64,000 bases of DNA, from positions 702 through 64,701 of the forward strand of contig CAJNOL010000187.1 in NCBI GenBank assembly GCA_905250125.1. Direction: 5' to 3'. This DNA is from Rotaria sordida. Its lineage: Eukaryota > Rotifera > Eurotatoria > Philodinida > Philodinidae. Below the pieces are notes generated by a model. That model was not told where the DNA came from and made no database searches. It saw only the letters and a list, made by a program, of their open reading frames with translations. Shown here piece by piece: positions 25,089 to 38,600 of this stretch (position 1 is its first letter; each line of letters opens with the position of its first letter). Position numbers and translations under genes: made by a program.

Positions 25089-26280
25089 ATGAATTCTCAT
25101 TTGATTAGTATTTCTTTTCGAATGTTAGCTGTTTGTGTTGTAACACCAATTTTTTTAGTGACTATGGAAATATTTAATCATGGTAAAGAACAAACATTTT
25201 ATGAATATCGTAATCGTATATTACATTATCATAGTTTTGATATATTAGAATTACGAAGAAAACCTTGTCAAGCAACTAAAAAATATAGCTAACGTCAAAT
25301 ATTATATACAAATATTCAATTAGATCTAATTGATTGAGAATGAATTCCATTTGATCAACTATTACATATGTTATATTTAATAGCAACATCTGGTACTATG
25401 TCAAATTTAATTCCGTTTATTTTTACCAGAGAGGATATATGCTGTTATTTCGGATTATCGTCAATCAGCTTCAATGGATAAATCTATACATATGTATAAT
25501 TATTTTCCGCATATAGGAAAATTTAATTATAAAATCTGTCATATTAATGATTATGTTGTTGATATTTCGAGTACCAAAAATGTGTCAATCATGATTAAAA
25601 TACATATGTTCCCCTGGTCAAAATAAATTAAACACCTTATTTTGATGTTTTTCTTCTTTCTACAATTGTCGTTGGGTCTCATTTTTATAACACAGATATA
25701 TCTTTGATTACTTAACTTTTGCGGAAAATTACAGCCTTATAGGATGAGAATCCGTTGAAAAAAACATAATTATATCTCATGTATTCATGTGGCCATGAAA
25801 CGCAAATCTGTTGTTTTCTTGCTAAATTTTTCCTTTTTCCTGTTTCCAATAACAATAGCCTTTGATGATCATATTCGCTTCTTCGCACTTTTTCAAAGCG
25901 TTTTGTGAAGAGATTTATCTCAAAAAGCTCGTAATAGTGAGAATGAGACCGGAAAAAGCTAATGTATGCGGCAAAAGTTGGTATTACAGGACAGAAAAAA
26001 ACTAAATTCAGTAAGAAAACAACAGATTTTCATTTCACGACTACATGAGTACATGAGATATAATTACATTTTTCCCCACGGATTCTCATTCTCTAAGGCT
26101 GCAATTTTCGGAAAAGGTTAAGTAATCAAAGATGTATCTGTGTTATAAAAATGAGGGGCTCAATGACAATTGTAAAGAGGAGAAAAGCATCAAAACAATG
26201 TGTTTAGTTTATTTTGATCAGGGGAATATATATATCGACTTAAAGAATCGATTGACACAGTATTAGATATATGGAAATAA
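25089..26280 (+). pseudogene. Decayed coding relic split by a foldback element
   Basis: Three plus-strand pieces with coding-like composition. The first (25089-25292) gives 67 aa with a hydrophobic stretch (MLAVCVVTPIFLVTMEIF). The second (about 25444-25604) is open in another frame (VISDYRQSASMDKSIHM, YNYFPHIGKFNYK, INDYVVDISS). The foldback element 25605-26229 then intervenes, and beyond it RLKESIDTVLDIWK ends at a TAA (26278-26280). I do not recognise the family and cannot prove the three pieces were one gene. The frameshift and insertion indicate a dead copy. Confidence 0.35.
25605..26229. repeat. Foldback element, about 625 bp, arms about 240 bp
   Basis: The ends are TGTTCCCCTGGTCAAAATAA on the left and, on the other strand from the right, TATTCCCCTGATCAAAATAA. 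The arms stay alignable for about 240 bp (CATTTTTATAACACAGATA; CTTTGATTACTTAA; AGCCTTA; ATTATATCTCATGTA; ATCTGTTGTTTTCTT). The flanks are TA-rich, compatible with a TA target. No coding content. Confidence 0.8.
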
Positions 26281-26650
26281 TGCCGAACTATATGTATATA
26301 TTTCAAAATATATCAATTAAGAAAAAAAGAAACAAGTAACACACATAGTTAGAACAAAAAAACAATCGCACACTCTCTGATTTCTAATTGTTAAAATTTG
26401 GTTTTGCATCTTTTTTTCTTTCGTTAAAGTGTAATAAACAATTTGATTGCTGCAAATCTTTCCGTTGGCTAGAGACGTATACAATATAAATTGTCACTGC
26501 GAATCGATACGAAATGAAAACAAAAACAAAAACAAAAACAAAAACGAAGTACCACATTATTGCACAACAAAATTAAAATATAGCAGGAAAAAAAATATAA
26601 GAAGAGGAAGAAAAACAAGAGCAAGAACTAGAAGACCGGTATAGATGTTA
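26281..26650. other. 3' flank of the BCH-domain gene
   Basis: Includes a short AAAAAC tandem run (26518-26544). Open frames here look like chance. Confidence 0.4.
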
Positions 26651-29600
26651 TTAAGCAGCTGATTCGTGTCCATGTCCACCAAATTGTTGTGATGTTGATC
26701 GTTCAATAGAACGTTTTATACTTGCATTTTGACGATCATATTTTTGAGAATATAGCCAATCCGTTCTATAAAAAGAATTCAATAACAATTTATGGAATAT
26801 TAATAAAAACAAGAAAAGAAGCATAAGAAAAAATAAAAGAAATAACACTGCAAAGTCAAAAATAAAAGAAAAAGTTGACAAGCATTTTTAGTATTGAATA
26901 GGATGGAATATGCATGCATGTATTTTTATATTTCTCAACACTTCAACTTTATACTTACATACTGATATTAACAACAAAATCGAAAAAATCTGACTCTCGA
27001 ATGTCGTATATCAAATCTGAATAAAGATTACGAAGAAAAAAATTTTCTTAATATTAATAAATCGATAAAATAATTTCATCCTTTTTTTTCTGATTATAAT
27101 TGAAATTTACTAACGAAGGAAGTTCTCCAACTGATAAATTACTTTTGAGTTAATACAACATATTTTTTGTGAAATTTTCAGATCTTTTCCTTGTTCCTAT
27201 CCTAAGATACAGTTATGGTAATGGCGTATGTTTTACATTAGTAGATTTGGTCTTCTTATTTCAGAATAGAAGTAAATTAAAAGATCTGAAATTGTCACAA
27301 GAAACTATTCTTGTTAAAAGCTATCTCTATGTACAAGTTCAAGTCGAAATTCAAAAATCAGTTTGTCTGAGATGATCACAGTGTTCATTAAAAAAAATAC
27401 CGCAAAGAAATTTAGTATCTCTGTAGTAATAAGTTTACGAGAGAACTACCCAAATTCATACCCGTTATTTGAGCTTATATTGGATTCATATGGAGGTCGC
27501 AATAAAACTAGAAAAATTCTGAAAGAGTTTGTGTCCATAGGTTTCTGGAGCTGAGTTGTGACTATTTTACTGAATTCTTGATCCAGCTTTTGGTATTTAC
27601 AGAAAAATCAAATAACGGTATTTGGAACTGAAATTTCGTTCCATAAATAGATTGAATGACTACTAGAATATTTTGAAAGTCTCACCAGAAAAGAACGTCG
27701 TTCCTTTGTCGAGATATTGAATTTTCAAGTAAACTCAATTTTTATGGCAAACGATCATTTTTTTGGAAATTCAATATCTCGACAAAGGAACGTTCTTTCC
27801 GACTGAAACTATGCGCTCAAATGACGGAAATCAACTCGGCTAGTTTCCTTGTAGGATCACAGACTATTCCTAGGTCATTTGGATCTACATAATGGCTGTA
27901 GTCTCGACTGAAAAGTGACTTGTCATCAGTTAGTGAACTTTCCTTGTAAGATATTGAAACTGTATATTTTTATTAATAGAACATTGAATTTGTTAACAAG
28001 TGTTCTTAATTAGTAAGAAAAAATATCAAGATTTAAAATTAAAACAAAAAAGAAAACAAGCTAAGATTGCTGTTATTTAATGCAACAAATAAGTTACATG
28101 ATTTCGTTGTGTTTTTTTTTTCTCTACAAAATTTAAGAATATTTATATTCATGTTTCTATTGTGTACGAGAAGTTTTATCGTATCTAAAATAAAATATTA
28201 TGACTATCACCAATGAAACAAAACACATAAGAAAAAAAATAGAATAAACAACACCAAATTTGATTTTTCTGAATAATTACAAAACAATAATATTCTACCT
28301 TTATATCTTTTCCTTATTAAGGATCAATATAGAGTACTGATGTATTATGTCTAGAGAAAGAGAAATTTCTTCATAATAAATGATTTCCAATATAAAGAAT
28401 TTTATTTTAATCAATAGAATAAAAAAAAATAAAAACTTACTGTTCAATAATAATTGGAATTGGAACAGGATTATGAGGAAATTCTCGTTCAAGTTCAGAA
28501 ATTGTAAATAAATAATGAACTTTATGATAAAATTTATTGCTATAGATAAATAATATATATATTTATTTATTAAATATTTAGAAAACAGCATAACTTTTGT
28601 TTTTTTTACCTGAAGAATGGTCGAGAAAGAGCAATAACAGCACGTAACCATCGTGTTGGATGTACAACATAAATAGCACGAAGATTTTTTCGTAATCTAA
28701 TTACAAAAAAAAAAACAAAGAATATATATGTTAAGAAGAAAACGATTCAATTGAATATAAGAAAAAACAAATACATTCTATATTACCGAAAATTAATCAT
28801 TTGATAATATTTACGAAGAATTTTTAATTCTGGTGTTCGATGTTTTGGTGTTGCTCCATGAAAATAAATAAGTACATAATCGTTAGTTACTAATTTTTCT
28901 AATTTATGATAAATATAACTAAAAAAAAAAAGATAAACAAAAATTAATAACAAAAAATTTCACTAACTAAAACAATTGATCCATAATATAACGATATTCT
29001 CTTAAACGACGATCAGGTAACCAACAACCATAAATAACAATAATAGCTGTTTGATGATCTTCTTGTAATTTACCAGCTGAACCAAAAATACATTTAAATG
29101 GTGAAATCGTTTTAACATCAATATTAACTTGATTATTCTCAATCATACATGAAATCACACCATTTTCTTCATCCGGATCAATGTCACTATAATCTTTCGA
29201 TGTTGGACGAAGAATCGCTAAACAAACAAAAAAAAAAAAACAATTAAGATTAGTATTTGTTTTCTTTCTAATTAATAATAGATAGAATTTCTACAAGTAT
29301 TGCATATTTTTTTTTTGTCCTCTGTTTATACATTTATTCATATTAATAAATATATTAACGGAAATGAATCGACATAATTTCCTGAAATATAAATTATATT
29401 AGACAAATAGATTTTTGATATAAATCTTCTTTTCTTTGTTGGGGGGATCTCGTTGAAATCTATAGATAGAAACTAATGTCATTTATTCGAACCTCTTCAT
29501 AACCAATTATTGCAAAACATATTTTATCGAATCCTCAGTAATATTTGATTATTTGTTAGATGTTCTGTTTCTCACTCGTCAATGTCTTATAGAACAACAT

Positions 29601-32600
29601 AACAAGAACTTAATATTTATGAATGAATAAATGAAAAAAAAAAAAGCAGAAAGCCTACTAGAAATTCTATTACTAGAAGAGAATTACGTCGTTCATCTTA
29701 TGATTGAGTAGTGATGCCATTATTACAACTAACAAAGACACGCACATATATTCATATCTTTATTCGGAGAATAAATCTTATTTTGTTGTCATTATTCTTT
29801 TTTTTTTTTTCTTCGAAACAAACTAAAAACGAGAATATATGATAGAAATTAAGATCGAAAACAATATTTTCCTTTATTTCTTTTACAAACAAATCTTTTC
29901 TTTTATTTTTCTTAGAACAAGATGAATCATCCTATACGAGAAGAAAATAATGATAACAATACATCATTGAAAAAAACTTTATTTCTTGGTTTTACACCTC
30001 TTGTAATTGCTGCATTACTTTATATTAGTTTAAGTTTATGTATTCAACTATCAAGATGTTATTCAAATTGGCGTTTGAAACAACAATTAACTATTGTAAG
30101 ATGTTCAGAAGAATGTCTTATTGTTTCAAATCCATCAATAGATGATATTAACCAACAGGCCACTCCTCAAGTTGTTTAATTTATTGTGCATGGCAGAAAT
30201 GTAGCTTCTGATTATATATATCAATATAAATGCCATCGTTTAGTAGGCGGAAATATGATGAGAATATTACATACAACAGTTTACTTCTCCTTCCACCCTA
30301 CTGTTTATACATATATATATATATGCATAGGTCCGTATCTGTGTTGGGGTAATCCGACAAGCTACGTTACTATCGTTTTTTTCTCTAATGCATTGGTTCT
30401 TGTTGTTGTTGCTATTATTATTATTATTATTGCCCTTTTTTTTTTTGTATCAACACTTCGTTAACAACATGCCGTAGTAAGTAAAGTCAAGAAAAATGTC
30501 CATTCTACATAAATCTTTATCAGACAAAAAAAACTAACAAGATCTCAGTGTTTGTATCGGATGATTGTTTCAGCAGATAATTGTATAAGTAACTGTTTTC
30601 TATGCAACATTATGGAACAATGTTCACGTCAATGTATTCGTCGAACATTTTATGCTGTTCTAGTTGGTGTATCACCAATTGTTATTTGTTTATTATTTAT
30701 TGGTCTCGCTCGTTTAATAATATATCGTCTTGAAATGGCTTATTATCGTCGACAAAAAGTAATTGATCGTCGTTCATCAGCAATTCCTTGTCAAAGTGGT
30801 CGTCTTGCACTTTCTTATACACCTGTATCAAATGCTGAAATACAACGTATTATTCAAGGTGACTATAAAAGTCAACTACCAAGAAATCAATCATCATCTA
30901 TTTATAGTAGTCATAGTAATGTACGTAAAGCTCCAAGATTTATAAGATCAATATTACCAAAACGTGAATCAACATTACAACCATCAAATCTTCTTGCAAA
31001 TCTAATTATGCGTCGTAATGCTGGCGATGCAAGTCCAATTACAGGAATACTTGCGCCTATTGAAACACCATTACAACCTACATTTTGTATAGTTAATGAA
31101 CAGGAAAAACGACGACCAAGTTCTATTATTATAACAGAAGAATCAATCGAAACAGCACTACCACCACCAACAACAACAATAGCACCAACCAATAATAATA
31201 ATAATAATAATAATAATCATGGAAGTTTTTCAACTACGCATGATTTAATCGAATCTGAACAAATACCAAATGATCAATTAATGATTACAACAAAAACATT
31301 GACAACACCTATTGTTGTTGAAGAATTACTTGATTTTCATTCAGTTAGTTCAATACCATGTGCATTAACTTTGCTTACTTCAATTGCAGAAAGTGACAAT
31401 GAGAAAAATTCAGAAATAAATAATAATAATGAAGAAAAATAATAGATAAGTATTTGCAAAAGAAAAAAAAAAGAAGAAAACATATTATTTGATATGAACA
31501 TAACGTTGAGTATAATAATAATAATAATGATGAGTGCAATGTATATATACCTAACAGTCAAGATTCCTCGCTCCATTATGTATATATGTTCACGCTATCA
31601 AATAACTCTATTGACTATGTATACTCATTTCAATATATATATTTTCCTTGTTTTTATATTCTATTCATTGATTTGTGTAACTAAAAAAAGTAATGTACTC
31701 TGATATAATCAGTAATACTCTGCTGTCTTTTTTTCTTATTGTATAAATTAAATATATCAAAAAAAGCTTGTTAGAGCAGCTCCTTTGGAGCTGAAATGTG
31801 GAACTCACATATATCCTGAAACCTTAATATTCTAGTACATCATATGTAAACTGAAAAATTTCGTATACACTGTAGTTGTTTTCATTGATAATCAATGACA
31901 AGAGCGAGACTTTGTTATTTATTTCTACATTTAAAACAGAAGTTTTTTTTTTTGTTTGAGAGCGCTCTATTTTTCTTATGCACTATTATACATATTAATC
32001 AACTCACAAACAATGATGTTGATTATCTTTCAAAATTATAACTTAATTAATTTTTCAAAAAAACCAGAAAGTCTGACATCTGTTATTCTTAATTGCTAAG
32101 GTCCGTAATGGAGAATGTCTGTAATTGAGGGGTCTGTCTGTAATGGAGGGGGGGGGGAGGGATGTCTGCAATGGAAGGTCTGTCTGTAATGGTAGCCTCC
32201 GTTGCTAAGTGTTGCAATGGAGAGAGGGGGGAGCCATGAAAACTTGAACTTAAAACTTACACTCACTATTTTCTTCGCAAATATATGTGAGTTCCACAAA
32301 AAAAAGACATCAAGCCTGGATACTAAAAACAGTTAGCAATAGTGAGGATGATTTATTAAAGCTTTTTTTTTTACATCGTTTGCATTAAATACCATGTGGT
32401 AATATACAAGCTTGTCAATCAAAAAAACCTAATGAAAATACCAAGAAACTGTATGTATTAAAGATGACAATGTCTAATAGAAATTTGATTGATGCTGATA
32501 AAAAAAAAACAGAATCTCTTTGTATGTTTGAAGAAACTTATATGATCAATATCTCAGTTAAATAAATTCAATAGGAAAATAAATTGATGAACGTATTTAA

Positions 32601-35600
32601 AAACAAGACTTCATTTGATATTCAAATAAAAAATAAGAATGTTGAAGAAAATGAAATTTTGACAATTTTTCATCAAGAAATGAATTATGTTTTATTCAAT
32701 GATTTCAATTCATCACCATCAACAATGATTACGACGTCATCTATGAATAACAGCATTGAAGTGTTAATAATAAAATTAATCGATATATTGATAGATCAAA
32801 CGAAATATCGACTAATATTAAACATAATGAAAATTTTTTTCGTTATCTTAATTATCTTGAATTAAAAAAAGAATTACATCATTCAATAAAACCATTGACA
32901 TCAGTGTAATAAAAAGTTTATATTCTTTTTATCTTATCTTTCTTTTGTCTAGAATAAATATTCATCTGTTTATAAAACTTGATTAAAACAAGAATCAATA
33001 CTCATTATTGATTTCGAACGACTATATTGTTCATTAACAATTAATAATTTAAAAGATTATTTAATTCGAATGAAAATATTTTAATTAAAAATTTTAATTG
33101 ATAATTTTCATAGAAAACAAAAATATCAAATTCTATTAATAAAATCATTTAAAGATATTCTATAAATCCTTATTACATATGCTATCAGTGCATGATATTG
33201 AATAACAATAATGTTAAATAACTATTTAATAATCAACGATCAACATTACTACAATCAAAAACAGTCAATTTTTAGCTGTTATATAATTGTACTTATTACG
33301 ATATTGCTTCAAGTCATAATCATAATAATTATTCTCAAACAATAAATCACTAACAACAACGATATTTATCAACATCATATATCTTCAACTATAGTGACGA
33401 ACAAAAGTTTCGAGCAGCTGTATGACTAAGTATTCTTCTCGGTGATAATAGCTAGCAAGCATTCAAAAATAAAACATTTATGTACCTGAAAGAACTTCCG
33501 ATCAAGATAGGTAGGCTCGAAGGCTTGCACAAAACTGCTGAGATGAAAGTCTTCAGAAAACGAGATTTCTAAATTAGATCTTTGGCATCCGTTGCAACGC
33601 TTTTGGAAAAGAGATTTTATTTGATAGAGTAAATACTTCTCAGTAAAATGAAACGTCTTCAATCTTTCTATGACCTTCTTTCATCAAACTGCATTCAATT
33701 TACAGAAGGACCAAGAAACATTTTACTCTTCTTGTTATTGAAAATTTCAATGTTTTTTTGCCATGTTTAGCACTTCTGTAAATTGACTGCAGTTCAATGA
33801 AGGGAAGTTATGGAGAGATGAGATCGAAAATGTTTCATTTTACTCAGAATTATTTACTCTATTAAATAAAATCTTTTTTTCAGACTCTTGCTAGCTATTA
33901 CTATCGAGAAGAAAATTTAAAAGTGCAGTTACTCAAAACGTATGTTCGCCACGATATAATAAATACGAATCATATTTATTACTATACCTGATTCAAATGA
34001 TCGAACCATTGGTGTATCTGTATCACTTAATAATTTTGCATCAGTTGTTGTTTGCATAGTTGGAGTCATTTCTGATTCAGAACGTAAATTTATTGTACGT
34101 TTTAAGTCTCTATTGGATTTTGGTGATGATGAAGTTGTTGATTTTAATGGAATGTTATCCGATGAAGTAGCTGAAATAAATAAATAAATAAATAAATAAA
34201 ATTAAATTGTATTAAACAATGAACGTACATGATTTTTTATTTAATGGTGGTAACGGTGGTAATGGTGGTGGTAAATCTTCACTTTCTGTTGATGTTATAC
34301 GAGTTTCTGGTGGATGAGTAGTATTACGTGTTGTAACTTCATCTGTTTTATCCTCATTAGTTTCTTTCTTATTTGTTTCTTTTTCACTCATATAATCAGT
34401 AATTCGATCGTTAACTGTTTGAAAATTCAGTGTTGTATCTTCTTCATCTTCAATGTCATCTGTATCACTACTTGTAGTTGATGCTGCTGATCCGTCAAGA
34501 CTATCTTGTGGTGTTAAAACAGCAACTTTTTCTATATTTTCATCAAATCGTACAGTTTTTGATATTGGTGTTTCACTAGTATCTTCAGTTGGTTTATGTT
34601 TATCAAAATAATTATCATAATTTTCCTGTTCACTGTCGTCAGTACTTTCTTCTTTATGTTTGAATTCTTCTTTTTTTGGTGGTAATTTTGATGCTACTCT
34701 TAATACTGGAGAATCCAAAGGAACATTATCATATGAATCATATTTTTGTGATATTATTGCTGGTATTGGTTTTACTTTTTCTTCACCACTATCTTCAAGT
34801 TCCCATGGTTCATCATCACCACCAGTAGATTTCGTTATATTAGATTTTTGTTCAAGTGGATCTGATAATGCTTCTTCATATTCACCATCAACTTCATCTA
34901 GTGTATTAAGTGGTTGATCGCTAGCGTAGGCTTCAAATTGTGATAAACGTGATGTAGTTGCAAAAATATTGGCTAATTTTTTTGATTGATCATCATCATC
35001 ATCATTATCATCATTGTTACTGTCGCTACTTATACTGTCACTTCCATTGATTTCTTTTGTTGTTGGTGCGTTAGTAATATGTTCATTTTCAGTTGACTTA
35101 AAAAAAAAAGAAAACAAAACATTTTTTTTTCTTTATTTTATTTAATAGAATAAAACTACGTACTGGTAAATTTTTTGACTCAGTTATTTCTTCCTTAATT
35201 TTTTCATCAGTCGTTATTGATGATTTGCTCTAAATATATAATTTAATAGAATTCATCAACTATATATGACATATAATAAGAGATAAATGAAATCAGGTGA
35301 GAAAAAAAAAATGCATATGAGCTGAAAGCTTGATAGCAAACTGTGCTCAATTATTTTTTACCCTATATACTTAAAAGAATTTTTAAAAATAAAGAAACAA
35401 AAGAAAAAAAGTATTAGAAATTATTTATGACAAAAAAATTACCTTATTGAAAATAAAATCATTTTGAAAAATCGAACTATCATCTGAATTAATATTTCTA
35501 ATTGATTCTATCAATGAATATTTCGTTAAATTATTAGTTGTAATAGATGAATCAAAAGAATTTATTAGTAATGATGATGAAAGAGATTCTTGTATAGGAT

Positions 35601-38600
35601 TTTCTTGATTTGATATAGTAGAAAATAAATTTGATTCATCAAATGTATTTGAATAAAATGATATTCTATCAATATTATTTTGGTTTATAATGTCATCAGA
35701 TACTTCAAATTGTTTCATCCACATATTATCAAATGTTTGATCAAATGGATCGAGTAATTGTTCATCTGTTTGTTTATGCCAATTCATAACTGATTCAAGA
35801 TTATCAACCATTAAATTATGATCTTCATTATTAACTTCATAAATTGCTTGTGATAAAAGTTGATCAACAAAATATGCAATTCGTTGTTTAGATTCATTGA
35901 TTTCATCTAATTTTAATTGAAGAATATTTGAAGTTAATTTTTCAATAATTTGTGTAATATCAGTATTGATAGAGGATAACATACGATTTTCTTCTTGAAT
36001 AATATTAGATTGTTGAAATTTATTAGTATGATGAATAGTATTTGTTATTGTATGATTATTTTGAATAAGATTTTCAAGATTTTCTATTGAATGAAATTTA
36101 GTTGGTGATTTTAAATCGTCATTTAAATGATTTATAAGCCAATGTAAATAATCAATGAGATTTGTATTGTCATTGAGTAAAGATTCATAAGACATGGATT
36201 GATTGTATAAATCATTAAAATTAGAATTGATATTATCTCGTATTGTTGTTTGTTGTAAATGATTATTATTATTATTTATATTTGATATTGTATTTGTTTT
36301 TTGTAAATCATTAATTATGAAATGATTTAATGATGTTATTGAATTATTTAATTCATTTGTTGATGCTTTTAATGAAGATGCTACATTGAAATCAAAAATA
36401 ATATCAGTAGAATGTGATTCATTATTATTAAATAAACCAGAAGATGTTAATGATGTTAAAGAAAAACATTTTGATGAAGTTTTTTCTTCATTATATTGTT
36501 GAATTTGTTCATTTGTCTTTTGATTTATTTCTGATGATAATCGAGGTATATAAACTAAACCATGAAGTTGAGCAAGTGTATTTAATAAATCTAAATCATT
36601 ATCAAATTCATCATCTGAACTCATCATTTGATAATGATTTTGTTGTTCATGTTTATTATTCATAATGTCTGTTCTGTTGATATTTGAACAAGTCTTTTCT
36701 GATAATTTCTCTTCTTTCTTTTCTATTAGACTAGAACTAGTAATAGCATCAACATTTTCTTCTTTTTCTTTATCTATGAGAAAGTGATTGACAGTAGTAG
36801 TAGAAGAATTATTTGTTGTTTTTATGTTAGAACGACTGTTCTTTTTGCTGTTCGATATTGATAATGATGATGCTGATGATGGTGATGGTTGTTGTATATT
36901 TTGGTAATGTTCAATTGATTTGCTTTCAATTTTATTATCAATGAATGGTTGTGGTGATGTATGAACCATACTAGTAACAATATTTATTTGCTTGGCTAAA
37001 TCCAATTGCTATTAAAAACAAAAAAAAAAAAATATATATATATATACATATATATAAGAATATGATAAATTGATTTCTTTTTTTTCTTCCTTGTAGTTAA
37101 CTGATTGATGGATAATGATGACAGTATCTATCAATGAGATATTGCATAACATGTATATCCTACCAAGAGGATAAATCAACTACCGACGAAATAGATCAAT
37201 TTAGCAACAAACAGAAGAATCAAAACCATATGAGAATATAAAGAGATCGGTTATCCTTGACTTTTGTTGAAGGATTATTCTATGATAATTAAATATTCCC
37301 TCCCCTGCATTTAAAAATTCATCTTTAATCAGGTGCATTCAAATCACATGAAGTTTTTTAGAATTGCGAGAAATATTCAATAAACAAAGATTAAAAATAG
37401 ATCATTTGTTTTCTGTATAGGCCTTCATTCTATAGATTTTATTTGCAGTATCCTTTGTTTTTAAATTCTCATTTTTTGTGCGGAGATATAGAATAATAAG
37501 TGTTCAATACTTTGGAAAATTCTCAAAAAATGGTCAATTATTTATAGAAATGCTTTTATTTATATTATAATAGAAAAAGCTTAATCCAAGAAATGATCTC
37601 CGTTAGGGACTGTAGCTTAACATGTTCATTCAAACAGAAGAAAAAGCGATTGCCTACAATAGAGCTTCCTTTGAGAATTCTTTTGGCACGCAATTAGGAA
37701 AGTATAAACAGAGAACTGAAAAACAAAAACAGGATATTTTCTAACGCAAAATGTCAGCAAAACAAACGAAGATGACCAATAAACAAATATCATATTGTTT
37801 ATGAAAGAACAGACTTCGGGTTATCTTCTCATTTTTGATGAACATTAACTACTGTTGTTATTTTTTTCGAAGAGAACGAGATGACCTTGAGAAAAGAATT
37901 TACCTGTTGATTATCACTATCATATAATACTTGTTCAAATATACTTGGATTATGCATAATAGCAATAAATTCATCATCATTATCATGTTCATTAAACACA
38001 CGTCTCATACGAATAATATCATGAACAATTTCATTTTGTCTTGTTTCATTTTTTAATTGAAGAAGATTTTCTAATGATATTCTAGATAATACTGATTGAT
38101 CAAAATTAAATATTTCTAAATCATCATAATCATCATCATCATCATCAACTTTAGCAATAGAACCTGATTGAATAGGTTTTATTTCATTGATATCTTCATC
38201 AATAGTAACTATAGGTGATGATGAATATGTACTAAGACTTTGAAGAATTGAAGAAGATGATCTTGAACGATGATAATCAAGGTTAATTTGTAGAGATAAT
38301 TCTTCATTATCATCATAATTGAATATATTATTTTCAACATGAATTTTATCATCATCATCATCATCATCATCATCATTACCATCATCATTATCTGAATCAG
38401 ATGATGTTATAAAATCATCACCATCATTAATAAAAATTTGTGCTTGATCAGTATAACCAATACTTAAATGTAATGAATCATTTGAACATATTGAATTACT
38501 AGGTGATGAATCAATAAAATCTACTTGATCTTGTAGATCTAAATTTAAAGCTATTGGAGGTGGTAATGGTGCATTTGGTCGATCATTTTGTAAAGTTGTT

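Noticed and set aside
30186..30464. 92-codon frame between the two nested membrane-protein genes
   Set aside because: Composed of translated AT and ATT microsatellites with poly-T; looks like intergenic sequence.
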